Below, in pieces: positions 1 to 11,434 of a stretch of 64,000 nucleotides of DNA (position 1 is its first letter; each line of letters opens with the position of its first letter). The DNA comes from Anisus vortex (Eukaryota > Mollusca > Gastropoda > Planorbidae). The position numbers and the translations under genes are program-made. The notes under the pieces are model-generated. The model was not told where the DNA came from. It worked only from the letters and a program-made list of their open reading frames with translations, and made no database searches. The DNA is taken from assembly GCA_949126835.1 (NCBI GenBank), contig OX421506.1, positions 28,409,441-28,473,440 on the forward strand, read 5' to 3'.

Positions 1-430
1 CATCTGTTATTCTTAACTGCTAGGCATTCGCTCTTTTACTTTCAGCTTTTGTTTCAACTTACACTTGTAAACAGATTTTATCGCACATGAAAGCTGTTTT
101 AAGCATACAAAGAGGTCATTTGACCGCTTGACTTGACCGCTCATTTACTGATAAATACTAATTACATTTAAAGGAGTTTTTTTGCTCATTAATCAAACAT
201 AAATATTAGTAATTCTAAAACACATTTATTTGTATTATTAATTTAATAAATATAAGAGACTTATTTAATAGCACTATATTACATTATTTCTGTAATTATT
301 AATGTTTAAAATAAAAACTCCTTAAATGGACAAACAATTAATGCAGGAAATGTTGATTTACAGCTGTTAAACATAAATTATTTTAATCTTCTAACAGTTA
401 CATCTTGTAAATAATACCTTGATGTTTGAT
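1..430. other. No recognisable feature
   Basis: AT-rich sequence, probably the large CASD1 intron after exon 8. No exon-like block or clear repeat boundary was seen. Confidence 0.5.
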
Positions 431-1187
431 TTATATAAAGAAATAAAAATTAGTCAGTAATATTTGTTATATTACATAACTTGTTTGTCATCACTATTGG
501 ATCAAATGTGGAAACTTTTTTTTTAAAGGGAAATAATTAACCCTTTTTATTTGAGCTACATTTTCTAATACTAAAATGCTTCATTTTGTCTTTTATAAAA
601 GAATAAATGGCTTACAACTTATAACTCTGAAGTGATCAAACTGTAAAAAGTATTTAAAAATTAAATATTATATTACCGAGTAATGTATATTGAATATTTT
701 TAAACATTACATTAACTACCCAGTTTGTATGATTACTAAGTATCAATTCCACTTAAATATGTACTATTGCTGTTTCCAAGTGCCATAAACACATTAAGGA
801 CTTCTCAGTGTTAACTGAGATGAATAAATAATTAACATTTGCACACATTGCAGGGTGTTAGATCCTCATCTTGACTAAAAAATGATAATGTCTAGACAAT
901 AATTACATTAAATGTGAAAGTTTAGTAATAAAATATTGTATTTGATATAAATGTAGATAAAAAGGATGATAATTACAAATACGTTAATTTTGTATTGATA
1001 TAAAACGCTTTAACGATCTTCTCTATAAATAATCTTTGGTTTTTGGCCTTGGACATGCTACGGAGTTAAATAAATTGTCCTATAAAAATAATTTTACTAA
1101 AAGTATAATAGAGCAGGATGAATTTTAGGCTGAATGATTTAGAAATCCTAGTTTGGCACACTGTTAGCAAAAGGTTACTGACCCCTG
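430..1187. mobile_element. hAT-like non-autonomous element, right part
   Basis: From about 430 the sequence parallels the complete element at 25284-26468: the TTGTTTG..ATCA block, the ATGGCTTACAA block, and the end block GTTTGGCACACT. It stops at ggttactgacccctg (1187), a hAT-style terminus. The left end was not found, so it is truncated or lies off the window. Confidence 0.55.
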
Positions 1188-2104
1188 TTCTACATGATTA
1201 TTGGGCTCTTTGCTTATGCATGGTTTAAGACTAGCATTGCATTAATAAAAGGGTTTGAAATGATGTTAAGTTGTTTCTTTCCCTGGTTTGTTCAGGCAGC
1301 CATTCTCATCCCCATGATGCATCTTATTCATTCAATTAATCCTTACAGTCCTGGGCACGTATATTTACATCAACTTACTTCTTCCCCACAGCCCCAGGCA
1401 CATATATTGTCAGCAAAACATGAAATTCTCTCAGCCCCGAGCACATATATTTTCCTGAAAGGAAGGGTGTCTATTTAAAGAACAAAATAAAGGATTTGAC
1501 CTTTCACCATAGTCTCAGGCAGAATATTTATTTGATAGCTGAATAGTTGAAATTTATTTTGCTTTTTAAATTACGAAAATTGACCAATTAGTATTTTTTT
1601 TTTTGTGAAATTGAAAGTGCGGTCCTTCCTAATGGACGCTACCGAATTACCTTATTAATATGGACACACATGTTGATGAAACTTTTTCTTACAAATTAAT
1701 ATTACGATTGAATACAATTACTATATGAATTAGATTATTCTAATAAGGTAAGTTATTATGTTTCTAGCAATTTACTCTTTACGTGTTATTATCAATTTTT
1801 ATCAACAAAAAAGTTTGAAAAATAATTTTGGAACCCTATCAATGTCTCAGCCATTCTGAAATAATGTCTGGGCCCAGAATAATAAAATAATGGCCCGGGA
1901 CTGAAGGTATACATCGCAGAAAAGTAGGTTGGTACGGGAAGGGTTAAGTTTACCATGGTACCATAATAGTTAAATACACTTAGAAAACCTACACCTTCCA
2001 TTTGTGAGTTATTACACATTAGCTTTAAATGATGTGCTGTTGAGATTTTCAATTGCACTCATATTTATCATATTTAAGCTTGGTAAAGTGAGGACTACAC
2101 ATAC
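1188..2104. other. Non-coding stretch left of CASD1 exon 8
   Basis: Probably intronic. It holds three decayed copies of a short unit containing GCACATATA (about 1350-1455). The small open frames at 1194-1478 and 1792-2058 show no similarity and start or stop arbitrarily. Confidence 0.4.
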
Positions 2105-2216
2105 TATTTCTAATGACTTTTTCTGCAGGTGAAGTCCATCTGTGGTTGGTTCCTCTTTCTTTAACCCTTGAGCCACCAGGCGAGATGAACTCCAGATTGT
2201 GGCTGACGAGGAGGAC
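2105..2216 (-). CDS. CASD1: CASD1 exon 8 (catalytic Asp-His block)
   Basis: Acceptor is ggcag|GTCCTCC and donor ATA|GTATGT. It ends with TTDGLHLQKKSLEI, where DGLH is SGNH block V (Asp278, His281). No following exon is recognisable to the left, so the rest of the gene is outside the window. Confidence 0.88.
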
Positions 2217-5200
2217 CTGCCAACAAGAACAAAAAAAATTACTCATACTCATGGAATTATTACGTTTGTTACATTGAAGAAAAACAGAAAATAAGTTCAT
2301 TACTTAAGCATAAATAAATTTATATTTTGTGCTTAGGTCAAGTGCAATAAAAACAATCTAAGTTGCTAGGAAACACTGATGGAATCTTATTGACTTTATA
2401 ATTTTACAGATGCAAACCAGAACAATTACTGATACTAAATGTATGATAACGCTTTTGATTTCTTAGGGATGCATCAAAGAGAAATATAAACATATACAAT
2501 AACCAGACAAATTTTGGGGTGGTTATTTCAAGTGAAATAAAAAAAACAATATTTTATGTTGCTAGGAAAACCTAATGGAATCTTCTCAAATTTTGATTTT
2601 TACTGAATTATCATTTTAAACTGAGTAATAAACTAAAATCACTGAAATATGATATGAAAATTATTTTCTCATAAGCTGTGAATAAAGAGAAAAAAACTCA
2701 AACAATTCAGAACAAGGAGTAAACATTTTGTCCAAAAAAAAAAAAAACACTTACAATACAGTGATTGCCATTTTATTATACTTGTCAATCTGTTCATTGG
2801 TGATCATTTTCCTGTCTTCTGATAATTTCTCCTCCTCAACTGGATCTAGACAAGAGAACAGAAAAGCAAACAAGAACATCTTAATTCAATGGTCAACATC
2901 AGGGTTCGGCAACCTACGGCATGCGTGCCAGACCTGGCACACAGATCGATTTTCAATTGCACCTGAAAAACCCACCAAAAAGACGATTTATCTTCAACAC
3001 GATGTTAAGGGCTAAAAAATGATGCTTTTTATACTGTTGGCACACTGAAGGAATTAGAAATCCTACTTTGGCACACTATTATCACGAGGTTGCCGACCTC
3101 TGGTCTACATAGCATACATATCCATTGATGCATTTTTACATCTTCAAGCAACTGATAAACTGATAAATAATATAGCTTTTCTCAGTAAATAGATTATAAC
3201 ATAACGTGAACCTGGCTGGGGGTGATTATTCTCAATAGATTATATGGCTTATAATGACTAAGGAGGAAAAAAAGGCTCAAATGTAGTTCACAATTCATAA
3301 GCAACATCATATAATAAAAGAAAGTATTTTTTATATATCAGAAATCTCACAAATTTGTTTTTCTTTATGCCGTAAGAGAAAAATGAAGTGTTAGGGTTAT
3401 TCGTTCTATCAATGACTTATCTTATGAATACATTGGCAAATAATTCATTAACCCTGAACTTTTACAGGCCAAAAAAAAAAGGAACTATCTTTAAACATTC
3501 ATTTTTTTGCCAATCATTTCTCTTGTCATTTTAATACTACTATTTATGCCGAGTCGTGTTTTAAAAAATACCAACAACTGATTATAACATTGCTAAGAAA
3601 AAAAAAAGGGATATGTACTTTTAAGTTAACAGTGAACATTTTGGGCAGATTGAGTACTATTAATAGGACAATAAAATTATCATTCTATTATAATATTTTA
3701 ACAGGTTTAAGCTAGACAAATATATATTACAAGCTACATTGCCCGGCGTTGCCCGGGTGAAAAAAAAGGACTGTCTGGGGTGCAGATAAGAAATTTATAA
3801 ACTACACTTACTGAATACTTTTAGGAAAGTAAATAAATATTGTAATAGGGTAAAAAAAAAGTCAAATATTATATAGGCTATCTATATTGCCTATAGATTT
3901 ACAATGTCATTTGTTTTTAAAAGTTTGAAAAATTAATTGTCGAAAAAAAAAAGTATAGTCTAACTGGAGAATCGAACCCTGGTCGCCCGTATAGCAGTTC
4001 ACTACGTTTACCACTGAGCTATCGAAGACACATGTCCGATGAGAAAAATTATTAGACGGTATATTGGGCTAGGCCTAGATAGGTCAGTGACACTTGTGTT
4101 TTCAAATTGACCAATGGGGATCCTCGCGGGGCTTAACACTGTCTTTTTATATATATAGATTTGAAATGTATATATATATTATACTGAAATTTTTGGAATA
4201 TTTTCTACTGAAACTCTACTGTACCTTGCAGCATCCACACAACTTTTGTAGAGTCTTTCAACTTATGATACATTTCTTTAGTCAATGTCAGGTTGGCTGT
4301 AAAAAAAAAAAAAAAAGTAATCTACAGTAACAGCACTATTTGAAAACAACATTATCTAAAGTTAAAGTACTAAGATTAATTCCTCATTAAACTATACATA
4401 AATATTTCCTGATGCAGTTAAAGTTGAGAGGCACAGTGGATAAATCAAGTGTCTGATCAAATAGTTCTAAGACTGGGGGGGGGGGGGGGGGCGCGGTAAT
4501 GTGGGATCACTTGATTTTTCAAGAGGATGAAAGTGGGGCGTGTGATGTACAAGAACAAGCTTCTATAGGGGCATTACCAATTAAGAGACTGAGAACCACT
4601 GTTCAAGTTAACAATAAACCTATTCATCAATCCATTTTATACCAATGTGATGTAGTAGTATATATTTAATAAATCTCCTTAATTATTAATTATAATGTAC
4701 AGTATGTTAGACATAACATGTAGATATTGCATAAAAAAATTATAATGTACAGTATGTTAGACATAACATGTAGATATTGCAAAAAAAAATTAAGTTCAAG
4801 GCAAATTGGAAAACTAGTGCAGTCGATTGACCTGTTTTAATCTTGTATTTAAATATATAAAGTAAAGAAAATTTACTTACACTGAAAGTTCTTCAAGGCC
4901 AAAGCACTACCATTAAAAATTTTAATAGCCCACTGAAATATATATACATATATAAACATTCATTGATTGAAACATTTTGTTCAAACAAAAGGAGTGTGAG
5001 TAAAAATCCTTCTAATGTGATGAAATATTTAAAACATTAACCATTTCATTAGTCTAAGTTCAACAACTCCTTTTCTTTTATGTACCAAGTAACCTTACCG
5101 TTGCACTTCCAGTGATGACAACATTAGGCCTCGCCCCAGGCTGGTCACTTTTTTGCCATTTGTTGTAGACGTCGTACATGGATGCGTTCACCATCGGTTG

Positions 5201-7908
5201 CCACAAAAAATCCTATCACAAAAACATTGTAGAAAAGATTTAAAATTATTTAGAGAAATTGTTGTTTTTTTTCATGTGCATGTGTACATGTGTTTCATAT
5301 TATTATTATTATTAATGAGTTTAGATGTGAAGACACATAATGTATTGTCTTTATTACACCTTTCCACAGCCAGGAATATAACAGTTGATTTTATTCTTGT
5401 AAGGCCAGGAGGAAAAATTTCCCAAATACAGGGGTATCTATATTAGACTAAAAGAAAAAGGGATGCAGCATTTCATGAGAATATCAGACAAAATGTTCAT
5501 TCAACAAAGGATACACAAATTTTTTTTAAAGCTTTTAAACATGACAGATTACTGAGGTTGTTTTGTTTTTTTGTGAGTGGAAATGCAATTTTTAAAAAAA
5601 TAAGTTTACAGAGTTTCCTTCTAAATTATTACATCCTTGGCCCAAAACTCCTACAGTGCGTCAGATTTCAGACGACGGCAGACTAGAAGACGAGTCATCG
5701 TGATGATCATTTGTCTAAGCCTAGGAGGAAACTATGCCTAGGACCCCGGGTACTAATGGTAAAATAAACGCCAGTATCTGTGCAATTATTGTGGAAAATT
5801 GGACTTGTAATGTTCAAAGAAAACAGTTTCATGGGGGCGGATGGAAGGGGGCCACTTACTATTTTAATGTTAATTTTATTATCTCGAAAGTGCAGGTCAT
5901 GGTGGGCCTTCTCCTTGGCGTCTTCCTCGTTTCCTTCGCTCAGGAGTCCGACTAGCTCATGATACAGCTGCCTAATGCGAGAGTCGCCTATAAAGGTTAT
6001 GTGGTTGTGACCCCCCCAGTAGGATACATAGTGCATACAGGTCCTAGCATCTCTGCAATGATAGAAAAATGCTACACTGTAATTGTAAAAATTATATATT
6101 TATATAACATTAATACCACAGTCTGGTCAGTTTGGTCAGAAGGGTACATTACTAATACCAGTCTAAAAGTAAATAAGTTAAATACATTAAAGGCAGCCTA
6201 GAGAAAACAATCATATGGACAAGTATAGAACAAACTAATATAGTTAGTGATACGTAAAGAAGAGAAACATATTGACAAAGTATACAGAAAACTATTACAT
6301 TGACAGGTATAGAAGAGACAACAAAAAAAAAGAAGAAAAGTATAGAATAAACAGATGTATTGACAAATTGTAGGCCTAAAGCTTAAAGGAAATTTTTCTT
6401 ATTGATCATAAAATACATCCTGGGATGAATCTGAAATATATATAGGCTTATGGTCTAATTAGTTTAAAGAATTTTATCTTTATCAAGAAAAACTTGTCTT
6501 GAAAAAAAAAATTTACTCATAGTTCAATTTTAGCACATTTGAGGAAAAATATCCGAAAACCATATAATTTTCATTATTTATTTTTTTATTAATTTTTTTT
6601 TATTTAAAGCGATTTACAGGATGCCATGGAAACCCCAGGCGCAGATTTAAAAGAAAAAGAAAACCTACGCTTTGCTATACTTGTGCATCATACATCCATA
6701 AGGCTGCCAGCTATCACTGCCTGGAAATCTACCCTCACTCATCAGCCATTTACACGAGTCATTTCCTGAAATGAGAATTGAGAAAGAAAAACTATAATTA
6801 GCTTTCAGCTGGCCTGAAAATTCCAAGTGACTATCTAGAGTGTAAGTAATGTGTTACCTTTACACAGTTCATTATAATGCGATATGGCTCCATGGAGCGA
6901 TGAAGGAGGGCTAAAAAATGTAGAGGTCATGGAATACAAAGGGAATAATTCAGCGTCCATATTACTAGCCATCTTTTTCCTTTCACAACTCCATGATACC
7001 ATTCAAACAAAAGAAAAAAATCATGGTAATTCAGATAATCCGCTTAGGACTTTTTGTGCATCCCGCCATAACTTACAACCAGTGAAAACTGAAAGTAAGT
7101 GACCTCTGCTTCTTGATATCCTATATTACTTTATGAATATATGTAAATGTAGGCTAGCTGAAAGCCACAAACCAATGCACCAACGGGCTTAAAATGGGAA
7201 TAATTTCAACTAAATAGATCTATTACATTTCTATTTGTATTGACTTTACATTTTATAATATATATCAAGTCAACTTATATTTGCTTACTTTTATGGTAGG
7301 ACTAGCATAGGATAGTTGGCATATAATATTAATATCATCTAAGATCAGAATCCTCTAGATATTAGCAACTAGGCCTATAGAGTCAGCTTCCAATTCATAA
7401 AAGATTAATGATTAATTGAGCCTCAATCAATGCCCAATCATTATCATATCATTATTATCATATTCATATCAATGTCAATCAAGTCAATGACACTAAAAAA
7501 TATCTTAACGATGCCAAACTAAAACTTTTAAGTTCACTAATGAGTCATGACTTGAGAAGATTTTAATTAACAAACTAGTTATGACTAGTGTAGCTACAGA
7601 ATTTTAGTTATCAGTTACACAGTAATCAGTGAACTGTGTCTCAGAACTGTCACTGTGACTCACTGTCAGTGAATTCACTGAAGTTAGTCAGTAATTTCAG
7701 TGAGATACAAACAAGAGTGCAAGGTGTTCGCTTACCTAATTTTAAAGGCATATGTACAAATTAGAATTTTACCGTATTTATAATGCAAGATTCCATGGTA
7801 CATCACAAAAGCTAAAACTAGACCAAACGCAAAAAGCTTAGCATTGTTTACATTTAAATATTGTGTTATTTCTTTAGTAGCACTACTTGTGTTGGAATAG
7901 TCAGCCAT
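2105..7908 (-). CDS. CASD1: CASD1-like sialate O-acetyltransferase, 5' eight coding exons (partial)
   Basis: Golgi N-acetylneuraminate 9-O-acetyltransferase, which moves acetyl from acetyl-CoA to sialic acid. Coding exons, in transcript order: 7908-7773, 6765-6669, 6052-5860, 5212-5099, 4932-4881, 4296-4225, 2845-2755, 2216-2105. Each is bounded by AG/GT with compatible phase and together they give 867 nt (289 codons). The start ATG at 7908 opens MADYSNT, followed by a signal-anchor helix near residues 23-41. The SGNH-type lumenal domain shows GDSRIRQLY with nucleophile Ser102 and DGLH with Asp278 and His281. FLWQP, the WAIKIFNGS block, VVWMLQDPVEEE and NEQIDKYN also match vertebrate CASD1 in order. 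The C-terminal multi-pass membrane part must lie left of position 1. Introns hold a MITE and a SINE. Family assignment is firm; use of sialic acid as substrate in a mollusc is inferred. Confidence 0.9.
2755..2845 (-). CDS. CASD1: CASD1 exon 7
   Basis: Encodes DPVEEEKLSEDRKMITNEQI and DKYNKMAITV. RKMITNE.ID.YN is nearly identical to the vertebrate enzyme. The acceptor is gtctag|ATCC and the donor TT|GTAAGT. Confidence 0.92.
2900..3102. mobile_element. hAT-like MITE, 203 bp
   Basis: Terminal inverted repeats are cagggttcggcaacc and ggttgccgacctctg. They are flanked by 8-bp duplications gtcaacat (2892-2899) and gtctacat (3103-3110), 7 of 8 matching. The right part carries TTTGGCACACT, shared with the elements ending at 1187 and 26468. 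It lies in CASD1 intron 7. Confidence 0.8.
3715..4155 (-). mobile_element. tRNA-derived SINE (family A)
   Basis: Read on the minus strand, 4030-3960 shows a tRNA-like head: A box TAGCTCAGTGGTA and B box GGTTCGATTC. A long AT-rich body follows, then a distal CCGGGCAACGCCGGGCAA block near 3740. The 5' side ends in a TATATA run at about 4150. Related pieces occur at 59990-60290 and 63281-63605. It lies in CASD1 intron 6. Confidence 0.65.
4225..4296 (-). CDS. CASD1: CASD1 exon 6
   Basis: A 72-nt exon after an A/T-rich tract ending acag. It encodes NLTLTKEMYHKLKDSTK then VVWMLQ. The donor is G|GTACAG, and the phase continues into the DPVEEE exon. Confidence 0.85.
4471..4492. repeat. Poly-G run
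   Basis: A G-homopolymer of about 18 bases followed by CGCGG, in CASD1 intron 5. It could form a G-quadruplex and its length may be assembly-sensitive. Confidence 0.7.
4691..4790. repeat. Two-copy tandem repeat, 50-bp period
   Basis: The unit starting tataatgtacagtatgttag occurs at 4691 and 4741, nearly identical, each ending in an A-run. Confidence 0.85.
4881..4932 (-). CDS. CASD1: CASD1 exon 5 (microexon)
   Basis: A 52-nt exon between tttcag and GTAAGT. It encodes WAIKIFNGSALALKNFQ, matching the WSIKIHNGS segment of the vertebrate protein. Confidence 0.88.
5099..5212 (-). CDS. CASD1: CASD1 exon 4
   Basis: Exactly 38 codons in phase 0. DFLWQPMVNASM and RPNVVITGSAT correspond to the human FLWHPEVNGSM and PHVIVAGAAT segments. 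The donor is ACG|GTAAGG. Confidence 0.9.
5610..5715 (-). mobile_element. Fragment of SINE family B (3' tail)
   Basis: Contains TTTACAGA.TTTCCTTCT, ATTATTACATCC and GCCCAAAACTCCTACAG in the order seen in the fuller minus-strand copy at 35825-35990. It is degraded and lies inside CASD1 intron 3. Confidence 0.5.
5860..6052 (-). CDS. CASD1: CASD1 exon 3 (catalytic Ser block)
   Basis: Acceptor is ttgcag|AGATGC and donor ATA|GTAAGT. It carries HITFIGDSRIRQLY, block I of the SGNH hydrolase fold with the nucleophilic Ser102. An open frame continues past the donor but loses similarity there. Confidence 0.92.
6669..6765 (-). CDS. CASD1: CASD1 exon 2
   Basis: Acceptor is tttcag|GAAATGAC and donor GC|GTAGGT. 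It encodes GNDSCKWLMSEGRF and WQPYGCMMHKY. The GNDSC, GRF and CMMHKY blocks are shared with human CASD1. Confidence 0.88.
7773..7908 (-). CDS. CASD1: CASD1 exon 1 (start codon, membrane anchor)
   Basis: Encodes 45 codons plus one base. KEITQYLNVNNAKLFAF aligns with the vertebrate N-terminus before the signal-anchor helix. The donor on the minus strand is G|GTAAAATT. Confidence 0.85.
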
Positions 7909-8160
7909 ATTGTTTGCATACTGCTAGTGAGCTCTTGTATATCATATGTTTTCATTTAGAAGTATTCTATATTTACGGCTGCTGTGCTGTTTTCCTATAA
8001 AAATGCATGCGCTATAACTGGTAAAGACATCAACTTTAATAGGGAATAATAACAATCTATCATATATTATTGCTGCACCAAGAAAATATTAGTTTAAAGG
8101 CATTGGTGGTTGCCAGACAAAATTAATGGATTAATGCTGAAATGGAGGAGGGGTGGGAAA
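7909..8160. other. CASD1 5' flank
   Basis: About 250 bases upstream of the CASD1 start codon. No TATA box or CpG-rich block stands out; promoter elements are presumed to lie here but none can be named. Confidence 0.3.
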
Positions 8161-8174
8161 GGGAAAATAAGTTT

Positions 8175-8490
8175 TGTCGATGAAAAACGGAAAAATGGGA
8201 CGACAGCAGCAGGAACCCAAATAACAATCTGTTGCAAAGCTCAGATAAACATAGAGACAAAAACACCTTCCTTGTCCCTTATGCGAGAACAAATGCATAT
8301 AAGTACTCTTTCTTCCCGAGTGGCATTCGGGCATGGAATGGGTTGCCTGAACAAACCAGGAAAACCAATAACCTAACATCATTTAAAACATTAATAAAAA
8401 TGCAAGACTAGACTCGGACCACGGATGAGCGTAGGACGCAATAATCTTCTTTAAAGAAGGAGCGTCTGTAATGTATAAGAAGAAGAAGAA
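8175..8490 (+). mobile_element. LINE 3' end (RT C-terminus plus hairpin tail)
   Basis: In the frame ending at TAG 8410 the translation reads VPYARTNAYKYSFFPSGIR, then AWNGLP and TSFKTLIK. This is the typical C-terminal signature of non-LTR retrotransposon polyproteins. The 3' UTR follows: GACGCAATAATCTTCT, a short loop, AGAAGG, AGCGTCTGTAA and an (AAG)n tail. The copy is 5'-truncated. A second partial copy follows at 8491-8610. Confidence 0.75.
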
Positions 8491-8610
8491 CAACCTGTTG
8501 CAATGCTCAGATAAACATAAGGATAAAAACACTTTCATTCTCCCTTATGCGAGAACAAATGCATATAAGTACTCTTTCTTCTCGAGTGGCATTTAGGCAT
8601 GAATTGCACA
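8491..8610 (+). mobile_element. Second truncated copy of the same LINE 3' region
   Basis: Repeats the 8225-8335 sequence (TTGCAATGCTCAGATAAACA, TATGCGAGAACAAATGCATA, TCGAGTGGCATT) with about 10% change, directly after the AAG tail of the first copy. Confidence 0.7.
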
Positions 8611-8633
8611 CAAGTCACAAGCCTAATATAGCA

Positions 8634-8995
8634 TGGGTCGGGAACTCATGGATCGCGAGCCAGATGTGGCTCTTTTGATGGCTGCATCTGGCTCGCAGAC
8701 AAATGTTCGATTTTTTTTAAAAAATATTTTTTTTTCGACTTTTTGATCTACATACTAGACTAATTGCATATCAATATTTCACTCTACAAATGAGCTAAAT
8801 TCTACTGCAGCTCAGCATCAGAAGAATTCAGAGACATAATTATTTTACTTTTAGTGTTGAAATTACACAAAATGCATAGGCCTACATTTATTTGAATTTT
8901 TATTTTTAAACATAATGTATGGCTCTCACAGAATTACTTTTTAAAAAATGTGGTGTCCATGGCTCTCTCAGACAAAAAGGTTCCCGACCCCCGCT
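8634..8995. mobile_element. hAT-like MITE, about 360 bp
   Basis: Opposed ends gggtcgggaac and gttcccgaccc, with inner blocks ATGTGGCTCTTTTG and CATGGCTCTCTCAG typical of hAT MITEs. Flanking 8-mers taatatag and ctacatag match only partly, so the insertion is old. Confidence 0.6.
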
Positions 8996-8999
8996 ACAT

Positions 9000-9955
9000 A
9001 GGGTCGATGCGCCATGGTATACCTCTTTCATATACAGTATATAGCCTATTATGTGTAGGCCTAATGTGCTCCTCTGTCCTGATCTGGGATTTCCCATTTT
9101 CCAGTGCCCACATAGGCTATAATATATATCTAGCCTTGATATCGCGCTTGCAGCTGCCTTTAAATCTAAGATGAGGACGACATATTATGTAGTTCGACAT
9201 TTTGCCAGATTGGCTGTAGACATTGTCTATTGGCTATCTGAGACGGCTTGAGGTCGAGTGACCATTGCATGCTGGATTATATCTATATTATATAGGCTTG
9301 CCTTTTTTTTAAACCCCATTTTTGGTTGTTTAGTCACTCAGGAGATGCCAATAAGTTTCAATAAGGCAGCGCATGTGAAAAAAAAACTGCATAGAGTCTT
9401 TTTTTCGTGTGAGGTAGGACCTATAGATAAAGGCCTACAGGGTCGTCATGGTCCAGCCTGCTGGCATACAGCGTAGAGGATCGAGTGCTGCTATGACCAC
9501 AGCTGTGCGGTAAACAGCAATTTTTATGTTGACGGACAGCATCTATATTGCTGTCCCAAACTCTCTGTGACAGCGTAGATCGTATGGTTTTGGATGCCTT
9601 AAATTGGCAATTTAATCCTCATGCAGATTTCTGTGTCAAGCTAGAAATATCGCTGGAGATTATAAATTTTAAAAAAAACATGGTAGAACCTATAATATTG
9701 CTCTACAATATATAGTTTGGCATTTTTTGGTGGTGATGTTGAACTTGTCTGCATCTTGTTCCATTATGTTAGTTGTTGTTTTTTTATGGTAAGGCCAAAG
9801 TCTTGACAGTGGCCTTGGTTTGTTTATATAGCTCCTCTCGGAGTGAGGCACAATCTGAAAACAGCTGTAGGTCTAACCACTATGTCTTTGACTACATTTT
9901 CTTCTGCCTTCTCGTCCTTGAGGAACAGGCGCCGGTTATCGACGTCTGTGGTCCT
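9000..9955. other. Intergenic, no assigned feature
   Basis: No coding similarity and no clear repeat ends. Small frames at 8950-9174, 9258-9476 and 9773-9961 look like chance. The last few hundred bases may be the 3' UTR of the adjacent LINE. Confidence 0.35.
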
Positions 9956-9996
9956 TCCTAGGACATAGGCCGCCAACAAGGGTCATCCAGGCATCT

Positions 9997-10380
9997 CTAT
10001 TTAATATGGGCCAGTCTCTCCAGTTTTCCCCAAGTAAGGCCAAATTCCTTGGTATCTGCTTCCACATCTCTGCGCCAAGTGTTCCTCGGCCGACCTCCTT
10101 TCCGTTTTCCCTGAGGGTTCCAGTTCAAGGCATGCCTTGTTGTGCTGGAAGCAGGTTTTTTGATAGTATGGCCAATCCATCGCCATCGTCTCTGGAGGAT
10201 CTCTTGTTCTACTGGTTTTTGCTTTGTCCGCTGCCATGGCTGCAGGTTGCTAATCCTGTCTGGCCAATGAATCCCAAGAATCATTCTTAAACAGTTATTT
10301 ATAAAGGACTGAAGTTTCTTTATATTCGTGGCCGTGGTTCTCCAGGTTTCAGCTCCACACAGCAGCACAGATTTCACCAT
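9997..10380 (-). pseudogene. LINE C-terminal fragment
   Basis: Encodes LLCGAETWRTT, RRWRWIGHTIKK and GRPRNTWRRDVE, the conserved post-RT region. It is out of frame with the upstream RT fragment. Confidence 0.8.
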
Positions 10381-10400
10381 GGTGTTGAAGATCCTGATCT

Positions 10401-11006
10401 TTAGATTGTTTCTCGTGAGTCTAGAGACCCATGGCAGACATTCCTGAGTTGCTGGAAGGCCGTTCGTGCCTTTCCAACCCTTGATTTTACATCAGCATCT
10501 GTCCCACCTTGCTTGTTCACAATGCTGCCAAGGTAGACAAAACTCTCAACTTCTTCTAGTGCTTCCTCTTCCAGCATAATGGGTGCAGTACTGGTGGCAT
10601 TGACCTTGAAAACCTTACTCTTCCCTTTGTGTATATTAAGACCAATACGTGCAGAAGTGGCTGCAACATTGCTAGTTTTCTCCTGCATCTGCTGTTGGGT
10701 ATGAAAGAGACGGGCAAGATCATCAGCAAAGTCAAGATCGTCGAGTTGGTCCCACAAGGTCCATTGGATACCATGCCGCCTCTGGTGTGTGGATGTTTTC
10801 ATCACCCAGCCGATGGCCAGAAGAAACAGGAAAGGCGAAAGCAAGCATCCTTGTCTCACACCGGTCTTCACCTGAAAAGCATCTGTCACCTGTTGGCCGT
10901 GGACAACTCGGCAGATCATTCTTTCATAAGAGTTCCTGATTATATCCACAATCTTTTGCGGCACTCCATAATGCCTCAACAGTCTCCAGAGGGTTTGCCT
11001 ATCCAC
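10401..11006 (-). pseudogene. RT fragment of the LINE
   Basis: A 201-codon open stretch covering RT palm motifs: VRQGCLLSP, FADD, and the thumb-side SFVYLGSIVNKQGGTDADVK. It is part of the deleted element and not a host gene. Confidence 0.85.
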
Positions 11007-11218
11007 ACTGTCGAAGGCTTTCTCGTAATCGACAAAGTTGACATAGAGGGGTGAATTCCACTCCAGTGACTGCTCTAGGATGATGTGCAGGTTTGCAATC
11101 TGGTCAGTACAGGATCTATGCTGTCAGAATTCTGGGCCCATGCGCCTCCAATCCGATGAGTGCTCTTTGGGCTGTCTTTGATAGCATCAAGGCCACCCCC
11201 TGGGTGTGTGATGCATCG

Positions 11219-11434
11219 TCATCCTCGTGGCCTGAGAAAAGCAGCAGCTCTCCTGAGATCAGCTTCGCTAATCCCAAGTATGGCGAGGTTATAATTTCTC
11301 ATCTCGGCCGCTACTTGCGCAGTCTTGCCTGTCTCAAACATTGCACGCACGTTCCAAGTTCCAATTGTGGCAGTGGTCCTGGTGGAGATGATGGAGGTCG
11401 GCCTGTGTAGCTTCCAGATTCTGGTGTTCACCAC
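11219..11434 (-). pseudogene. LINE endonuclease N-terminal fragment
   Basis: Starts the endonuclease with GTWNVRAMFETG and AEMRNYNLAILGISE. It diverges after SEADLRRAA, where an internal deletion removes the expected continuation. Confidence 0.8.

Noticed and set aside
3960..4030. tRNA-like A and B boxes (minus strand)
   Set aside because: No full cloverleaf or acceptor stem; an AT-rich body and dispersed copies make it a SINE and not a tRNA gene.
4400..4615. Possible hAT MITE ending gagaaccactg
   Set aside because: Right end looks typical, but no inverted partner or duplication was found on the left.
10629..11054. 141-codon plus-strand frame
   Set aside because: Antisense of the LINE RT, which has clear RT motifs on the other strand.
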